From positions 1 to 53,894 of the forward strand of contig NZ_SPKJ01000019.1 in assembly GCF_009866965.1 (NCBI RefSeq): a stretch of DNA of 53,894 nucleotides. The letters run 5' to 3'. The notes beneath the pieces are model-generated. The model made no database searches. It was not told the origin of the DNA and saw only the letters and a program-made list of their open reading frames with translations. Of the stretch, positions 8,190 to 16,721 are shown in pieces (within the stretch, counting starts at the first letter, position 1; the number at the start of each line of letters is the position of its first letter). This DNA is from Propylenella binzhouense. Lineage in GTDB: Bacteria > Pseudomonadota > Alphaproteobacteria > Rhizobiales > Afifellaceae. Position numbers and translations under genes: made by a program.

Positions 8190-9146
8190 TCACTCGGCCT
8201 TGATGTTCGCCTCCTGCGCGATCTCCTTCCACTTCGCCGTCTCCTTCTTCACGGTCTCGGCGAACTGTTCCACGGAGGTCGGCGCGGGCGTTCCGCCGTC
8301 CTTGGCGAGGAACTCCTTCGTCTCGTCGGAATTCACGATCGTATTCAGATCGGCGTTGATCTTCTGGACGATCTCGTCCGGCGTCCCCGCCGGCGCGAAC
8401 AGCCCCCACCACTGGTTGACGACCGCGTCCTTCAGTCCCTTCTCGACCATCGTCGGAAGGTCCGGGGTCGCCGGCGAGCGCTCTTCGCTGCTGACCATGA
8501 TTCCGGTCATCAGTCCTGCCCGGATCTGCGGCAGGGCCTGCGTCATGCTGCTGAAGAAGAGGTCGACATGGCCGCCGATGACGTCGGCCATCGCCGGGGA
8601 TCCGCCCTTGTAGTGCACCGGCTCCATCTTGAGTCCGGCCGCCTTCTTCAGAACCTCCGTCCCGAACTGATTGACGCCGCCGAGGCCGGACGTCGCATAT
8701 TTGAGCGGCCTCTTCTTTGCCTCAGCCATGAACTCGTCATACGACTTGACGGGCAGTGCAGGGCCGACGACGAGCACCAGTGGCACTTTCCCGATCATGC
8801 CGACCGGCTGGAAGTCGTTGGCAGGGTCGAAGGGCAGGTTCTGGACGGCGGCGTTCATCGTGAACGTCACCGAATTGATGAGAAGCGTGTAGCCGTCCGG
8901 CTTCGCCTTGGCGACATGCGCCGAGCCGATGGCGGAGCCGGCCCCCGGCATGTTCTCGACGACGACCGGCTGGCCCCAGATCTTGCTCAGCCGGTCGGCC
9001 ACGTAGCGGCCGACAATGTCATTGGAGCCGCCTGGAGCGAACGGAACGACGAGCGTGACGGACTTGGTCGGGTAGTCCGTCGCCGCGACGGCCAGATTCG
9101 CGAAGCCGGCGAACGCTAAAGCGGCCGCGATGCGCAAGAGTCTCAT
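8190..9146 (-). CDS. Tripartite tricarboxylate transporter substrate-binding protein (TctC/Bug family), system 1
   Basis: The 318-residue periplasmic receptor has a signal peptide (MRLLRIAAALAFAGFANLAVA, cut about residue 21-22), followed by YPTKSVTLVVPFAPGGSNDIVGR and VENMPGAGSAIGSAHVAKAKPDGYTLL, the Bug-family ligand-pocket motifs. The start is ATG 9146 with a strong GGGAGGTGA ribosome-binding site. Bug proteins bind carboxylates or amides through main-chain contacts, so the ligand cannot be read from sequence. A 161-base gap upstream separates it from the SDR gene and may hold its own promoter. Confidence 0.93.
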   Translation of the reverse strand: MRLLRIAAALAFAGFANLAVAATDYPTKSVTLVVPFAPGGSNDIVGRYVADRLSKIWGQPVVVENMPGAGSAIGSAHVAKAKPDGYTLLINSVTFTMNAAVQNLPFDPANDFQPVGMIGKVPLVLVVGPALPVKSYDEFMAEAKKRPLKYATSGLGGVNQFGTEVLKKAAGLKMEPVHYKGGSPAMADVIGGHVDLFFSSMTQALPQIRAGLMTGIMVSSEERSPATPDLPTMVEKGLKDAVVNQWWGLFAPAGTPDEIVQKINADLNTIVNSDETKEFLAKDGGTPAPTSVEQFAETVKKETAKWKEIAQEANIKAE

Positions 9147-9307
9147 GTCACCTCCCAGTTGCTCTTGAGTGCGGCCCGTTCGGGCGAGCCGCGGGCCGGA
9201 TGGAAGAGCGAACATCCATCGGAGCCGTTATTGGCGCGCTCGCCGCGCATCGGGCGGCAGTGCGACGCTGCGGATACTCTTGCATGCGGGGTCCACGGCC
9301 TCAAGAT

Positions 9308-10090
9308 TCAGAGGACCGGACAGAGACCCCCATCGACGTTGATTGCGGTTCCGGTGACGTAGCTCGCCGCGTCCGATGCAAGGAAGCAGGCGAGATTCGC
9401 GAATTCCTCCGGCTCTCCGAAGCGCCCGAGCGGGATCTTCCTGGCGGTGGGGGCGAGATATTCCTCGTAGCTCTTGTCCGGCGCGGCCGCCTGGTGGCGC
9501 CGCTCCCATTGGCCGCTCTTGATCTGGCCGACGCAGAGCGCATTGACGAGGATGTTGAAGGGCGCGAGCTCGCGCGAAAGCACCTTGGTCAGCGTGAGGC
9601 CGGCCGCCCGGCTCAGCGTCGTCGGCATGGAATCGCCGAGCGGCGCCTTCGCGCGGATGCTGACCACGTTGAGGATCCGGCCCCAGGACTGCTCCTTCAT
9701 TCCGGGGGCGACGAGCTGGCAGAGCCGCATCGCCGCGAAGAGCTTCAGGTCCATGTCCGCGATCACCTGGTCGCGGGAGAGCTGGTCGAACGGGCGGCGG
9801 AACGAGCTGCCGGCGTTGTTTACGAGAATGTCGATGCGGCCCGTGCGCCCCAGGATTTCGGCTACCAGGGACTCGGTCCGCGCGGCGTCGGTGACGTCGC
9901 AGGCAAAGGCGGAAATGCGGCCCGGCGCCACAATTTCGATCTCGGTGGCGGCGCGCTCCAGCTTGTCGGTCGAGCGTGCGACGATGACGACATCCGCGCC
10001 GGACCGCGCGAAGCGCTCTGCCATGGCGCGGCCGAGACCTTCGCTGCCGCCGGTGATGAGGGCCGTCCTGCCGCCGAGATCGATCTGCAT
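9308..10090 (-). CDS. Atypical SDR-family protein lacking the Tyr/Lys catalytic pair
   Basis: The 260-residue protein has the Rossmann glycine motif TGGSEGLG (13-20) and the NNAG motif (91-94). The catalytic region reads NVVSIRAKAPLGDSMPTTLSR: S144 is kept, but the YxxxK positions hold T157 and R161. A described SDR subgroup (FabG-like proteins without the usual tetrad) shows similar loss, so it may use another acid or have lost reductase activity. It starts three bases after the ThDP enzyme stop and is surely cotranscribed with it. It may act on the aldehyde or ketone of that pathway (inference). Confidence 0.88.
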   Translation of the reverse strand: MQIDLGGRTALITGGSEGLGRAMAERFARSGADVVIVARSTDKLERAATEIEIVAPGRISAFACDVTDAARTESLVAEILGRTGRIDILVNNAGSSFRRPFDQLSRDQVIADMDLKLFAAMRLCQLVAPGMKEQSWGRILNVVSIRAKAPLGDSMPTTLSRAAGLTLTKVLSRELAPFNILVNALCVGQIKSGQWERRHQAAAPDKSYEEYLAPTARKIPLGRFGEPEEFANLACFLASDAASYVTGTAINVDGGLCPVL

Positions 10091-10093
10091 CGA

Positions 10094-11704
10094 TCAGAGC
10101 TCGCGCAGCGCGTTGAACTGCGCAACGTAGCCGGAGGCGTCGATCCGCACCCCGATCACGGTGGTCCGATCCGAACGCACCGCAGCCTGGAGAGCGTCCC
10201 CGAAGGCATGCTCGTTGTCGACGGTGACGCCGTCGGCTCCGAACCCCTGCGCGAGCTTCTCCCAATCCACCCCGCCGAGCGAGACGCCGTGGAAGGGGAT
10301 GCCCTTGATCTCCTGCTTGACGCGGATGAGCCCGATTTCCTGATCGTCCCACACGACGATGACGATCGGCAGCTTCTCGCGCATGGAGGTCTGGAGCTCC
10401 GCGACGCTCATCATGAAGCCGCCGTCGCCCGTGAAGGCGACGATCGGCCTGCGCGGATGCGCAAGACGGGCGCCGAGCGCGCCGGGCACGGCATAGCCCA
10501 TCGAGCCGAGGCCGTTCGAGGTGAGGAACTCGCGGGGGCCGTAGGACTGCCATTTCTGCACCACGAGGAGCCGGCTCGCGCCGGCATCGCAGGTGGCGAT
10601 GGTGTCGCGCGGCAGCACCGCACGGGCGACCTCCATCGCCCGCTGCGGGGAAAGACCGTTGGCGGGCGTATCGAGGGCGGCGACCACGTCGTCGCGGAAC
10701 GTGGCGGCCGACTTCTCGCCCCAGTTGCCGCCGCCGGAGCACCATTCGGCGAGCCGACCGAGCAGGAGCTTGAGGTCGCCGATCGCCTCGATTTCCGAAG
10801 GAACGAGGGCATCGAGCGACGGCGTGTTCGAGATCGCCACGACCGGCACCGCGTAGGGCCAGGGCTTCGGCTGGAGTTCCACGCCGTCGAGGCCGATCGT
10901 CAGGATGAGGTCCGACTGCATGACGAGCTTGCGCTCGATCAGGCCGCCGATGATGCAGCCGGCGCGGAGGGGATGGTCCTCCGGGATCGCGCCCTTGCAT
11001 TTCGACGTCACGAGCACCGGCGCGCCGATCTGCTCGGCAAGCTTCACCAGCTCCGCCGAAGCGTGGTCCCAGAACACGCCGAGGCCTGCGAGGATGATGG
11101 GCCGGCGCGCATTGTCGATCCGGTCGATGATGGGCTTCAGGCTGGCGCGGTCCGGGTCCGGATAGAGGCTGTTCGGCATCAGCGGCGGGGGCGCCGAGAG
11201 CTGGGCGGCCTCCTTGGTCGTCTCGCTCTGCGGCATGTCGAACTGGACCGGCCCCGGCGCCGGCGCCGTCGCGGTGCGCATCGCGCGCCGCACTTGCTGG
11301 CGCACGGTGCGCGCGTCGATGGTCGTGCCCCACTTCACGATCGGCGCGTAGATCCGCATCTGGTCGATGCGCTGGCGGAGGCCGACCTCGTGCTCGGGCG
11401 CGGAGTAGCGGTCCGTGATCGCGATCAGCGGAGCGCGGTCGAGGAAGGCGTGGGCGATGCCGTTCACCATGTTGGCCGCGCCCGGGCCGCGCGTCGACAT
11501 GCAGACGCCGGGGGAACCGGTGATCTCGCCCCAGGTCGAGGCGAGCATGCCGCCGGCGACTTCCTGCTTCATCAGGATGAAGCGCATGTCGCGCTGCCGG
11601 GCCGCCTCCATGAGTTCCACGGACTCGCCGCCCGGGTGCCCCACGATGAAGGGCGTTCCGGCCTCCTTGAAGGCATCCGCCAGCACTTCCACGGTCGTCG
11701 CCAT
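10094..11704 (-). CDS. Thiamine-diphosphate-dependent enzyme, acetolactate-synthase-like
   Basis: The 536-residue protein has the three-domain layout of the acetolactate synthase/2-oxoacid decarboxylase superfamily. E48 in MKQEVAGGM is the glutamate that activates ThDP, STRGPGAANM follows at 70-79, and the metal/ThDP motif GDGGF starts at 426. The second metal ligand position reads VVWDDQEIG, with Asp at 453 where Asn is usual. It lacks the His and Ser placement typical of benzoylformate decarboxylase, so a decarboxylase, a 2-hydroxyacyl-CoA lyase-type or another carboligase role remains open. Aldehyde dehydrogenase upstream and SDR downstream suggest an aldehyde product. Confidence 0.9.
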   Translation of the reverse strand: MATTVEVLADAFKEAGTPFIVGHPGGESVELMEAARQRDMRFILMKQEVAGGMLASTWGEITGSPGVCMSTRGPGAANMVNGIAHAFLDRAPLIAITDRYSAPEHEVGLRQRIDQMRIYAPIVKWGTTIDARTVRQQVRRAMRTATAPAPGPVQFDMPQSETTKEAAQLSAPPPLMPNSLYPDPDRASLKPIIDRIDNARRPIILAGLGVFWDHASAELVKLAEQIGAPVLVTSKCKGAIPEDHPLRAGCIIGGLIERKLVMQSDLILTIGLDGVELQPKPWPYAVPVVAISNTPSLDALVPSEIEAIGDLKLLLGRLAEWCSGGGNWGEKSAATFRDDVVAALDTPANGLSPQRAMEVARAVLPRDTIATCDAGASRLLVVQKWQSYGPREFLTSNGLGSMGYAVPGALGARLAHPRRPIVAFTGDGGFMMSVAELQTSMREKLPIVIVVWDDQEIGLIRVKQEIKGIPFHGVSLGGVDWEKLAQGFGADGVTVDNEHAFGDALQAAVRSDRTTVIGVRIDASGYVAQFNALREL

Positions 11705-11780
11705 TCTTCCCTGCTCCGATCTTCTCCGGCCCGGCCCGGTTCCCCGGCCGGCAGCCGCTTCGACTTGCATGGACCTGCGC

Positions 11781-13220
11781 TCAGGCGAGGTTCCAGTAGA
11801 GCCCCTTCGGCTCCATGTAGGCGCGCATCCCCTGCAGCCCCTTCTCCCGCCCGATCCCGCTCTGCTTGAAGCCGCCGAAGGGAACGGAGATCGAGCTTTC
11901 CTTGTAGGTGTTGATCCAGACGGTGCCGGCCCGCAGCGCACGCGCGACCCGCCAGGCCTTGCGGTAGTCGCCGGTCCAGATCCCGGCCGCGAGGCCGAAA
12001 TCGGTGTCGTTCGCCTGCGCCAGGAGATCCGCCTCGCTATCGAAGGGCAGCGCCACGGCGACCGGCCCGAAGATCTCCTCCTGGCAGATGCGCGCGCGAT
12101 TGGTGAGATCCGTGACGATGGTGGCGGGATAGTACGCCCCCTGGTCGAAGGCGCCGCCGGTCGCCGGCGCTCCGCCCGTGACCACGCACCCGCCTTCGCT
12201 GACGCCCATCTCGACATAGCGCGCCACGTGATCGCGATGCCGAAAGCTCGCCATCGGACCGATCCGCGCCGCATCGTCCTCCGGAAGGCCGAGGCGATAG
12301 GATTCCGCTTCGACACGCAGGCGGTCGAGCATGTCGTCGAAGATCGCGCGTTCCACGAAGATCCGGGATCCCGCGATGCACGACTGCCCGCCGCTCGAGA
12401 AAATTCCGGCGGCAACCCCCTTGGCCGCCGCGGCGAGATCGGCATCCGCGAACACGATGTCCGGAGACTTGCCCCCGAGTTCCAGAATGACCGGAACCAG
12501 CCTGCGTCCGGCCGCCTCGGCGATCGCGCGGCCCGCCGCGGTGCCGCCGGTAAAGCTCACGAGGTCGACGCCCGGATGGTCGACGAGGGCGCGCCCAACC
12601 TCGCCGGCGCCCGTCACCACGTTGAGCACGCCCGGCGGAAAGCCCGCTTCGCGCGCAAGCCGCGCATATTCGAGCGCGACCTGCGGCGTGACCTCGGAGG
12701 GCTTCAGCACCACCGTGTTGCCGGCGGCGAGGATCGGCGCCAGCTTCTGCGCTTCGATGGTGAGCGGGGAGTTCCAGGGCGTGATCGCCGCCACCACCCC
12801 GACCGGCTCGTAGACGGTCATGGTCATGCTGGGGCCGCGCTGCGTGTTCACCTCGCTCTCGAAGGTTTCGCAGACCGCCGCGTAATAGCGGAACACATCG
12901 GCGGCGGACGCCGCCTGGCTCATGCACTCCTTCAGCGTCTTGCCGTTGTCCGCCATCTGCGTGCGCGCGAGATGGTCGCGGTTGGCGGCCACGAGATCGG
13001 CCATCCGGGCGAGGAACCGCGCCCGTTCGTGGTTCTTGAGCGCGGCCCAGGCCGGGTCGCCGAGAGCGGCCCTCGCCGCCCCGACCGCCCGATCGACATC
13101 CTGCGCCGAGGCCGATGCGATCCGCGCCGAGACCGTCCCGTCGGCCGGGTTGATCGAATCGAAGGAGCCGGCGCTTCCTTCGACCCATTCGTTCGCGATC
13201 ATGAACGGTCTGACGGACAT
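11781..13220 (-). CDS. NAD(P)-dependent aldehyde dehydrogenase
   Basis: The 479-residue enzyme has all ALDH essentials: N150 in TPWNSPL, K173 in VLKPSE, the general base E247 in LELGGKSPD and the nucleophile C281 in GGQSCIAGSR. The C-terminal GGFKQSGIGREKG segment is also standard. It oxidises an aldehyde to the acid, presumably the product of the adjacent ThDP enzyme. Gaps of 76-78 bases on each side are compatible with one operon. Substrate class cannot be told; it looks like the broad betaine-aldehyde/hydroxymuconic-semialdehyde group. Confidence 0.95.
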   Translation of the reverse strand: MSVRPFMIANEWVEGSAGSFDSINPADGTVSARIASASAQDVDRAVGAARAALGDPAWAALKNHERARFLARMADLVAANRDHLARTQMADNGKTLKECMSQAASAADVFRYYAAVCETFESEVNTQRGPSMTMTVYEPVGVVAAITPWNSPLTIEAQKLAPILAAGNTVVLKPSEVTPQVALEYARLAREAGFPPGVLNVVTGAGEVGRALVDHPGVDLVSFTGGTAAGRAIAEAAGRRLVPVILELGGKSPDIVFADADLAAAAKGVAAGIFSSGGQSCIAGSRIFVERAIFDDMLDRLRVEAESYRLGLPEDDAARIGPMASFRHRDHVARYVEMGVSEGGCVVTGGAPATGGAFDQGAYYPATIVTDLTNRARICQEEIFGPVAVALPFDSEADLLAQANDTDFGLAAGIWTGDYRKAWRVARALRAGTVWINTYKESSISVPFGGFKQSGIGREKGLQGMRAYMEPKGLYWNLA

Positions 13221-13270
13221 GACTGGTCGCCGGGCGCGTGTGCGCCCCCTCCCCTTCCCTGTTTCCGCTT

Positions 13271-13304
13271 GCCTGACGCAGCGCCCGCGGGCGGAGCGTC
13301 AGGC
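13271..13304. terminator. Long hairpin overlapping a stop codon
   Basis: Nine-base arms GCCTGACGC/GCGTCAGGC enclose a further GC-rich self-complementary core. The right arm contains the stop codon of the hydroxyacid dehydrogenase gene. No T-run follows on the minus strand, so it may attenuate or protect mRNA ends within the cluster rather than terminate fully. Confidence 0.35.
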
Positions 13305-14288
13305 GGCCGCGCGCTTGCCGGGCGCGACGACCAGATCGGCCGGCGGGAGATCCTCGCCGGCGAGATAGCGCTTCGTGTTGCCGACCGCGCGCTCGGCGAT
13401 CGCGGCGAAATTGTCCAGCGTCGCGCCCGCCGCATGCGGCGTCAGGACCGTCCGCTCCTCCCGAAGGAGCGGGCTGCCGATCGGCGGCTCCTTCGAAAAG
13501 GCGTCGATCGCGGCGCCGAAGAGGTGCCCCCGGGCGAGCGCGCGCGCCAAGGCGTCCTCGTCGACGAGCCCGCCGCGGGCCGCATTGACCAGAAGCGCGT
13601 CGGGCTTCATCGCCGCGATCCGCCGCTCGTCGATGATGCCCGCCGTCTCCTTCATGAGCGGCAGGTGCAGGCTGACGATGTCGGCCGTCGCGACGAGAGC
13701 GTCGAGATCCATGTACTCCGCGCGCAGCTTCGTTTCGACATCCGCCGGCGCGCGGATCGGGTCGTAGTAGAGGATCCGGATGTCGAAGCCGGCGAGCATC
13801 TGCGCGAGCATGCGGCCGATCGCTCCGAAGCCCACGATCCCGATCGTCTTGCCGGTGATCTGGCGGTTGATGCCGCGCGAGACTTCCTTGTCCCAGTTCC
13901 CCGCGCGGGTCTGCCTGTCCAGCACCGGAAGCCGGCGGTAGGCGGCGAGGATGAGCATCAGGGTGTGCTCGGCGACCGGCACGTTGTTGCCGGCATGAAG
14001 CCGCGCCACGCCGATCCCGCGCTCGCGGCAATAATCGAGATCGATGCGGTCGACCCCCGCTCCGAGCTTCTGAATGAAGCCGAGCCGCCCGGCGGTCCGG
14101 AGCAGATCCGTCGGGAGCGGCGCGGCCATGACGAAGGCCACGTCCGCATCCGCAAGCGCCCGGCTGCGGGCGTCCGGCGTGCCGCCGTCGGCGATGCTGA
14201 GCACCCATCCGTCCGGGACGCTGTCGGCGATCGTCTCGATGATCTTGGGATGAAAGGTGTCGATGATCCCGACGATGAGGTCCGGCAT
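13299..14288 (-). CDS. D-isomer-specific 2-hydroxyacid dehydrogenase (NAD-dependent)
   Basis: The 329-residue protein has the two-domain formate/glycerate dehydrogenase fold: NAD motif GFGAIG at 153-158 and the catalytic triad R238 (NAARGGLVDEDAL), E267 (SKEPP) and H285 (TPHAAGA). It interconverts a 2-hydroxyacid and a 2-oxoacid with NAD(H). It is the first gene of the minus-strand cluster that continues with aldehyde dehydrogenase, ThDP enzyme, SDR and a carboxylate transporter. It could thus feed a 2-oxoacid to the ThDP enzyme. The ATG at 14288 is chosen because homology begins there; no strong ribosome-binding site is visible. Confidence 0.93.
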   Translation of the reverse strand: MPDLIVGIIDTFHPKIIETIADSVPDGWVLSIADGGTPDARSRALADADVAFVMAAPLPTDLLRTAGRLGFIQKLGAGVDRIDLDYCRERGIGVARLHAGNNVPVAEHTLMLILAAYRRLPVLDRQTRAGNWDKEVSRGINRQITGKTIGIVGFGAIGRMLAQMLAGFDIRILYYDPIRAPADVETKLRAEYMDLDALVATADIVSLHLPLMKETAGIIDERRIAAMKPDALLVNAARGGLVDEDALARALARGHLFGAAIDAFSKEPPIGSPLLREERTVLTPHAAGATLDNFAAIAERAVGNTKRYLAGEDLPPADLVVAPGKRAAA

Positions 14289-14363
14289 GGTGGAATCCGA
14301 GTCGGAGCGAGGGCCCGGAGCGAACACGGAATGCCCGTCCGGCAATGGCGCCGACACTACAAA

Positions 14364-14375
14364 ATACAAATGTAT
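14364..14375. promoter_or_regulatory. Palindrome in divergent promoter region (candidate operator 1)
   Basis: ATACA-AA-TGTAT is a perfect 12-bp palindrome lying 76 bases upstream of the hydroxyacid dehydrogenase start, in an AT-rich patch unusual here. Sites of the form TGTAT/ATACA are typical of GntR-family regulators; no such regulator is in the window. The rest of the 342-base gap (14289-14630) holds no gene that can be supported. Confidence 0.45.
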
Positions 14376-14588
14376 ACGGCAAGCGACCGGGTTTCGCCGA
14401 CGGGCGCCCGCGATCCGCTCGGAACAGAAAAGTGTTGTTCCTCCTGACGATCGACGGTTCGGCGGAAGCCGTCGGACGCTCCGATCACCCATCGCTCCCT
14501 GGCGTTCCGGCGGTTCCGATGTCCGGGCAGGGGTCCGTCTTCGCCACCATGACCCCCGACGGGCGGCTGTTGCGCTGGTCGGATACGG

Positions 14589-14598
14589 CTGTGTACAG
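14589..14598. promoter_or_regulatory. Palindrome in divergent promoter region (candidate operator 2)
   Basis: CTGT-GT-ACAG is a perfect 10-bp palindrome, 33 bases before the CoA-ligase beta subunit start and just before its GAGGAG ribosome-binding site. With the site at 14364 it brackets the divergent promoter region. Short palindromes arise by chance, so confidence is low. Confidence 0.35.
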
Positions 14599-14630
14599 AC
14601 AAGTAAAACGAGGGGAGGAGCCGGTCCGCA

Positions 14631-15785
14631 ATGCTGATGCTGGAGCACGACGCCAAGGAGATCCTGGCCGGGAAGGGCGTGCCCGTGCCGCTCGGCGTTC
14701 TTGCGGAAAGCACCGACGCGCCGCTGCCGGATTTTCCGCCGCCCTTCGTCGTGAAGGCGCAGGTCCCCTTCGGCGGCCGCGGCAAGGCCGGCGGCATCCG
14801 CTCATGCGGGACGCGGGCGGCATTGCCGGCCCTGCTCGGCGAGATGATCGGGATGGCGCTGAAGGGCCATCCGGTGCAGGCATGCCGCATCGAGCAGGCG
14901 GTGGCCGGCGCGCAGGAATTCTATCTCAGCCTGTCGGTCCACGCGCCGACCGCCTCCGTGGCCGTTCTTCTCTCGCCGGAGGGCGGCGTGGAGATCGAGG
15001 GCGAAGGGAGCGCCGCCCTCCGCTCCGGACGGTCGCGGCTCGGCGCCGACGCGATCGCGGCGGAAGTCGCACGCCTGGCGGAGGACCTGCCCGAGACCGT
15101 CCGCAGCGCCGTGACGGCGGCCGGAAAAGCGCTCGGCGGGCTCTTCGTGGAACTCGACGCGCTTCTTCTGGAGATCAACCCTCTCTTCGTCCGCCCCGAC
15201 GGCACCTGGCTCGCAGGCGACGCCAAGCTGATCCTCGACGACAACGCCCTCCCGCGGCAGCCCGAACTGGCGGCGCTTCTTCGCGCGCGTGCCAACGCCT
15301 ATGCCGACACCGCGTTCAAGCTCGCCCAGGGCTTCGATTTCGTCGTGCTGGACCCGGATGGCGAGATCGGGCTCGTCACCACCGGGGCCGGCCTCAGCAT
15401 GAAGCTCATCGACGAGCTGATCGGCCTCGGCGCCAGGCCGTTCAACTTCTGCGACATAAGGACGGGGCAGATGCGCGGCGACCCGGCCCGCCTCATCCTG
15501 GTCCTGCAGGCGATGGCGGCGGCGCCGCATATCCGCAGCATCCTCGTCAACATCTTCGCCGGAATCACGGATCTCGCCGAGTTCGCCGACCTCCTCGTCA
15601 AGGCGCTGCTGGCCGTGCCGGAGATCAAGGTCCCCGTCGTCGTCCGGCTCGTCGGCAACGGAGAAGGCGAGGCAGCCGCGATCCTGGCCGGCTCCGGACT
15701 TCCGCTCCGCCTGGAATCCGACCTCGATGCGGCCGTCGCCCTGGCCGTGGCGGAAAGCAGGAAGGGCGCGCGCGATGCTTCGTGA
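14631..15785 (+). CDS. ADP-forming acid:CoA ligase beta subunit (succinyl-CoA synthetase/malate thiokinase type)
   Basis: The 384-residue protein is an ATP-grasp subunit with SucC-like order: an N-terminal EHDAKEILAGKGVPVP, VKAQVPFGGRGKAGGIR near 42-58, EINPLFVRPDG and LILDDNAL in the middle, and TGAGLSMKLIDEL plus NIFAGITDLAEFADLLVKAL in the CoA-ligase domain. The pair with the next gene would form an acyl-CoA from a (di)carboxylic acid, ATP and CoA. It is more divergent than housekeeping sucC and lacks the TCA-cycle neighbours, so a catabolic role is likely. The ribosome-binding site is GGGGAGGAG, ten bases upstream. Confidence 0.9.
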   Translation: MLMLEHDAKEILAGKGVPVPLGVLAESTDAPLPDFPPPFVVKAQVPFGGRGKAGGIRSCGTRAALPALLGEMIGMALKGHPVQACRIEQAVAGAQEFYLSLSVHAPTASVAVLLSPEGGVEIEGEGSAALRSGRSRLGADAIAAEVARLAEDLPETVRSAVTAAGKALGGLFVELDALLLEINPLFVRPDGTWLAGDAKLILDDNALPRQPELAALLRARANAYADTAFKLAQGFDFVVLDPDGEIGLVTTGAGLSMKLIDELIGLGARPFNFCDIRTGQMRGDPARLILVLQAMAAAPHIRSILVNIFAGITDLAEFADLLVKALLAVPEIKVPVVVRLVGNGEGEAAAILAGSGLPLRLESDLDAAVALAVAESRKGARDAS

Positions 15786-16719
15786 CGTTCTCGGCGGCAG
15801 GACCCCGCGGGTCCTCGTCCAGGGTGCGACGGGGCGAGCCGCGCAGCTTCATCTCCGGCTGATGCGCCGCTGCGGCACCGAGATCGTGGGCGGCGTATCG
15901 CTGACCCGGAAGACGCCGGACGTGGACGGCGTGCCGGTCTTCACCGGCTGTGCCGAGGCGGTGCTGGAGACCCGGGCGGACACCAGCGTCATCATGGTCC
16001 CCGCCCTTTCGGTGCTGCCGGCGATCGCGGAGGCGATCGACGCCGGCATCCGGCTCGTCGTCTCGGTGACCGAGGGAATGCCCGTCCAGGACGCCATGCG
16101 GGCGTGGCACATCGTTCGGGATGCGGGGGCGGACTGGATCGGACCTTCGACGCCCGGAATGGCCATTCCCGGACGGCTGAAGCTCGGCTTCCTGCCGGAC
16201 GCGGCGCTCGCGCCCGGCCCGATCGGCGTCATGTCGAAGAGCGGAACGCTTTCCTACGAGGTCTGCCGCCGGCTGGTGCGCCGCGGCATCGGCCAGTCCG
16301 GCTGGATCGGCGTCGGAGGCGACGTGGTGAAGGGCCTGCGCTTCGCCGATCTCGTGCCGACATTCCACCATCATGGCGGAACCAGGGCCGTGCTCGTCAT
16401 CGGCGAGATCGGCGGCACGGAGGAGGAGGAACTCGCCGAGGCGCTGCGCATCCACCGCTTCGACAAGCCCGTCTTCGTGGTCCTCGCCGGCAGCAGCGCG
16501 CCGGAGGGGGTGACGATGGGCCATGCCGGTGCGCTCATCCACGGCGGACGCGGAACGCTCGCTTCCAAGCAGGAGGCGCTTTCCGCCGCCGGCGCGAAGG
16601 TGTTCACGCGCATGGAGGACGCCGTCGAGGCCATCGCCGAGGCGATCGGAGGCGGCGGGATGGCGTCGGGGCAATCGTCGGAAGAGACAAGCCGGTCGGT
16701 GCGACCGGCCGGGAGGTGA
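15775..16719 (+). CDS. ADP-forming acid:CoA ligase alpha subunit (SucD-like)
   Basis: The 314-residue protein has the CoA-binding Rossmann motif VLVQGATGRAAQLH (14-27), the TEGMPVQDAMR segment and the active-site histidine H250 in MGHAGALI, which is phosphorylated in SucD proteins. The chosen ATG at 15775 overlaps the beta subunit end by 11 bases, and a longer in-frame extension would lie wholly in that gene. An extra Ser/Arg-rich tail of about 20 residues follows the usual end. It completes the two-subunit ligase; the acid is unknown. Confidence 0.9.
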   Translation: MLRDVLGGRTPRVLVQGATGRAAQLHLRLMRRCGTEIVGGVSLTRKTPDVDGVPVFTGCAEAVLETRADTSVIMVPALSVLPAIAEAIDAGIRLVVSVTEGMPVQDAMRAWHIVRDAGADWIGPSTPGMAIPGRLKLGFLPDAALAPGPIGVMSKSGTLSYEVCRRLVRRGIGQSGWIGVGGDVVKGLRFADLVPTFHHHGGTRAVLVIGEIGGTEEEELAEALRIHRFDKPVFVVLAGSSAPEGVTMGHAGALIHGGRGTLASKQEALSAAGAKVFTRMEDAVEAIAEAIGGGGMASGQSSEETSRSVRPAGR

Positions 16720-16721
16720 AG

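Noticed and set aside
6348..9119. A 923-codon open frame on the plus strand opposite the tctA/tctB/tctC genes
   Set aside because: It is antisense to three clearly homologous genes, has a His/Arg/Glu-rich composition typical of GC-rich shadow frames and no recognisable domain.
11415..14447. A 1010-codon open frame on the plus strand
   Set aside because: It lies opposite the ThDP enzyme, aldehyde dehydrogenase and hydroxyacid dehydrogenase genes, all with intact motifs; its composition is Arg/Asp-rich and unfolded-looking.
14345..15862. A 505-codon frame overlapping the CoA ligase beta subunit
   Set aside because: It is in another frame of a gene with clear ATP-grasp and CoA-ligase motifs and is Arg-rich throughout.
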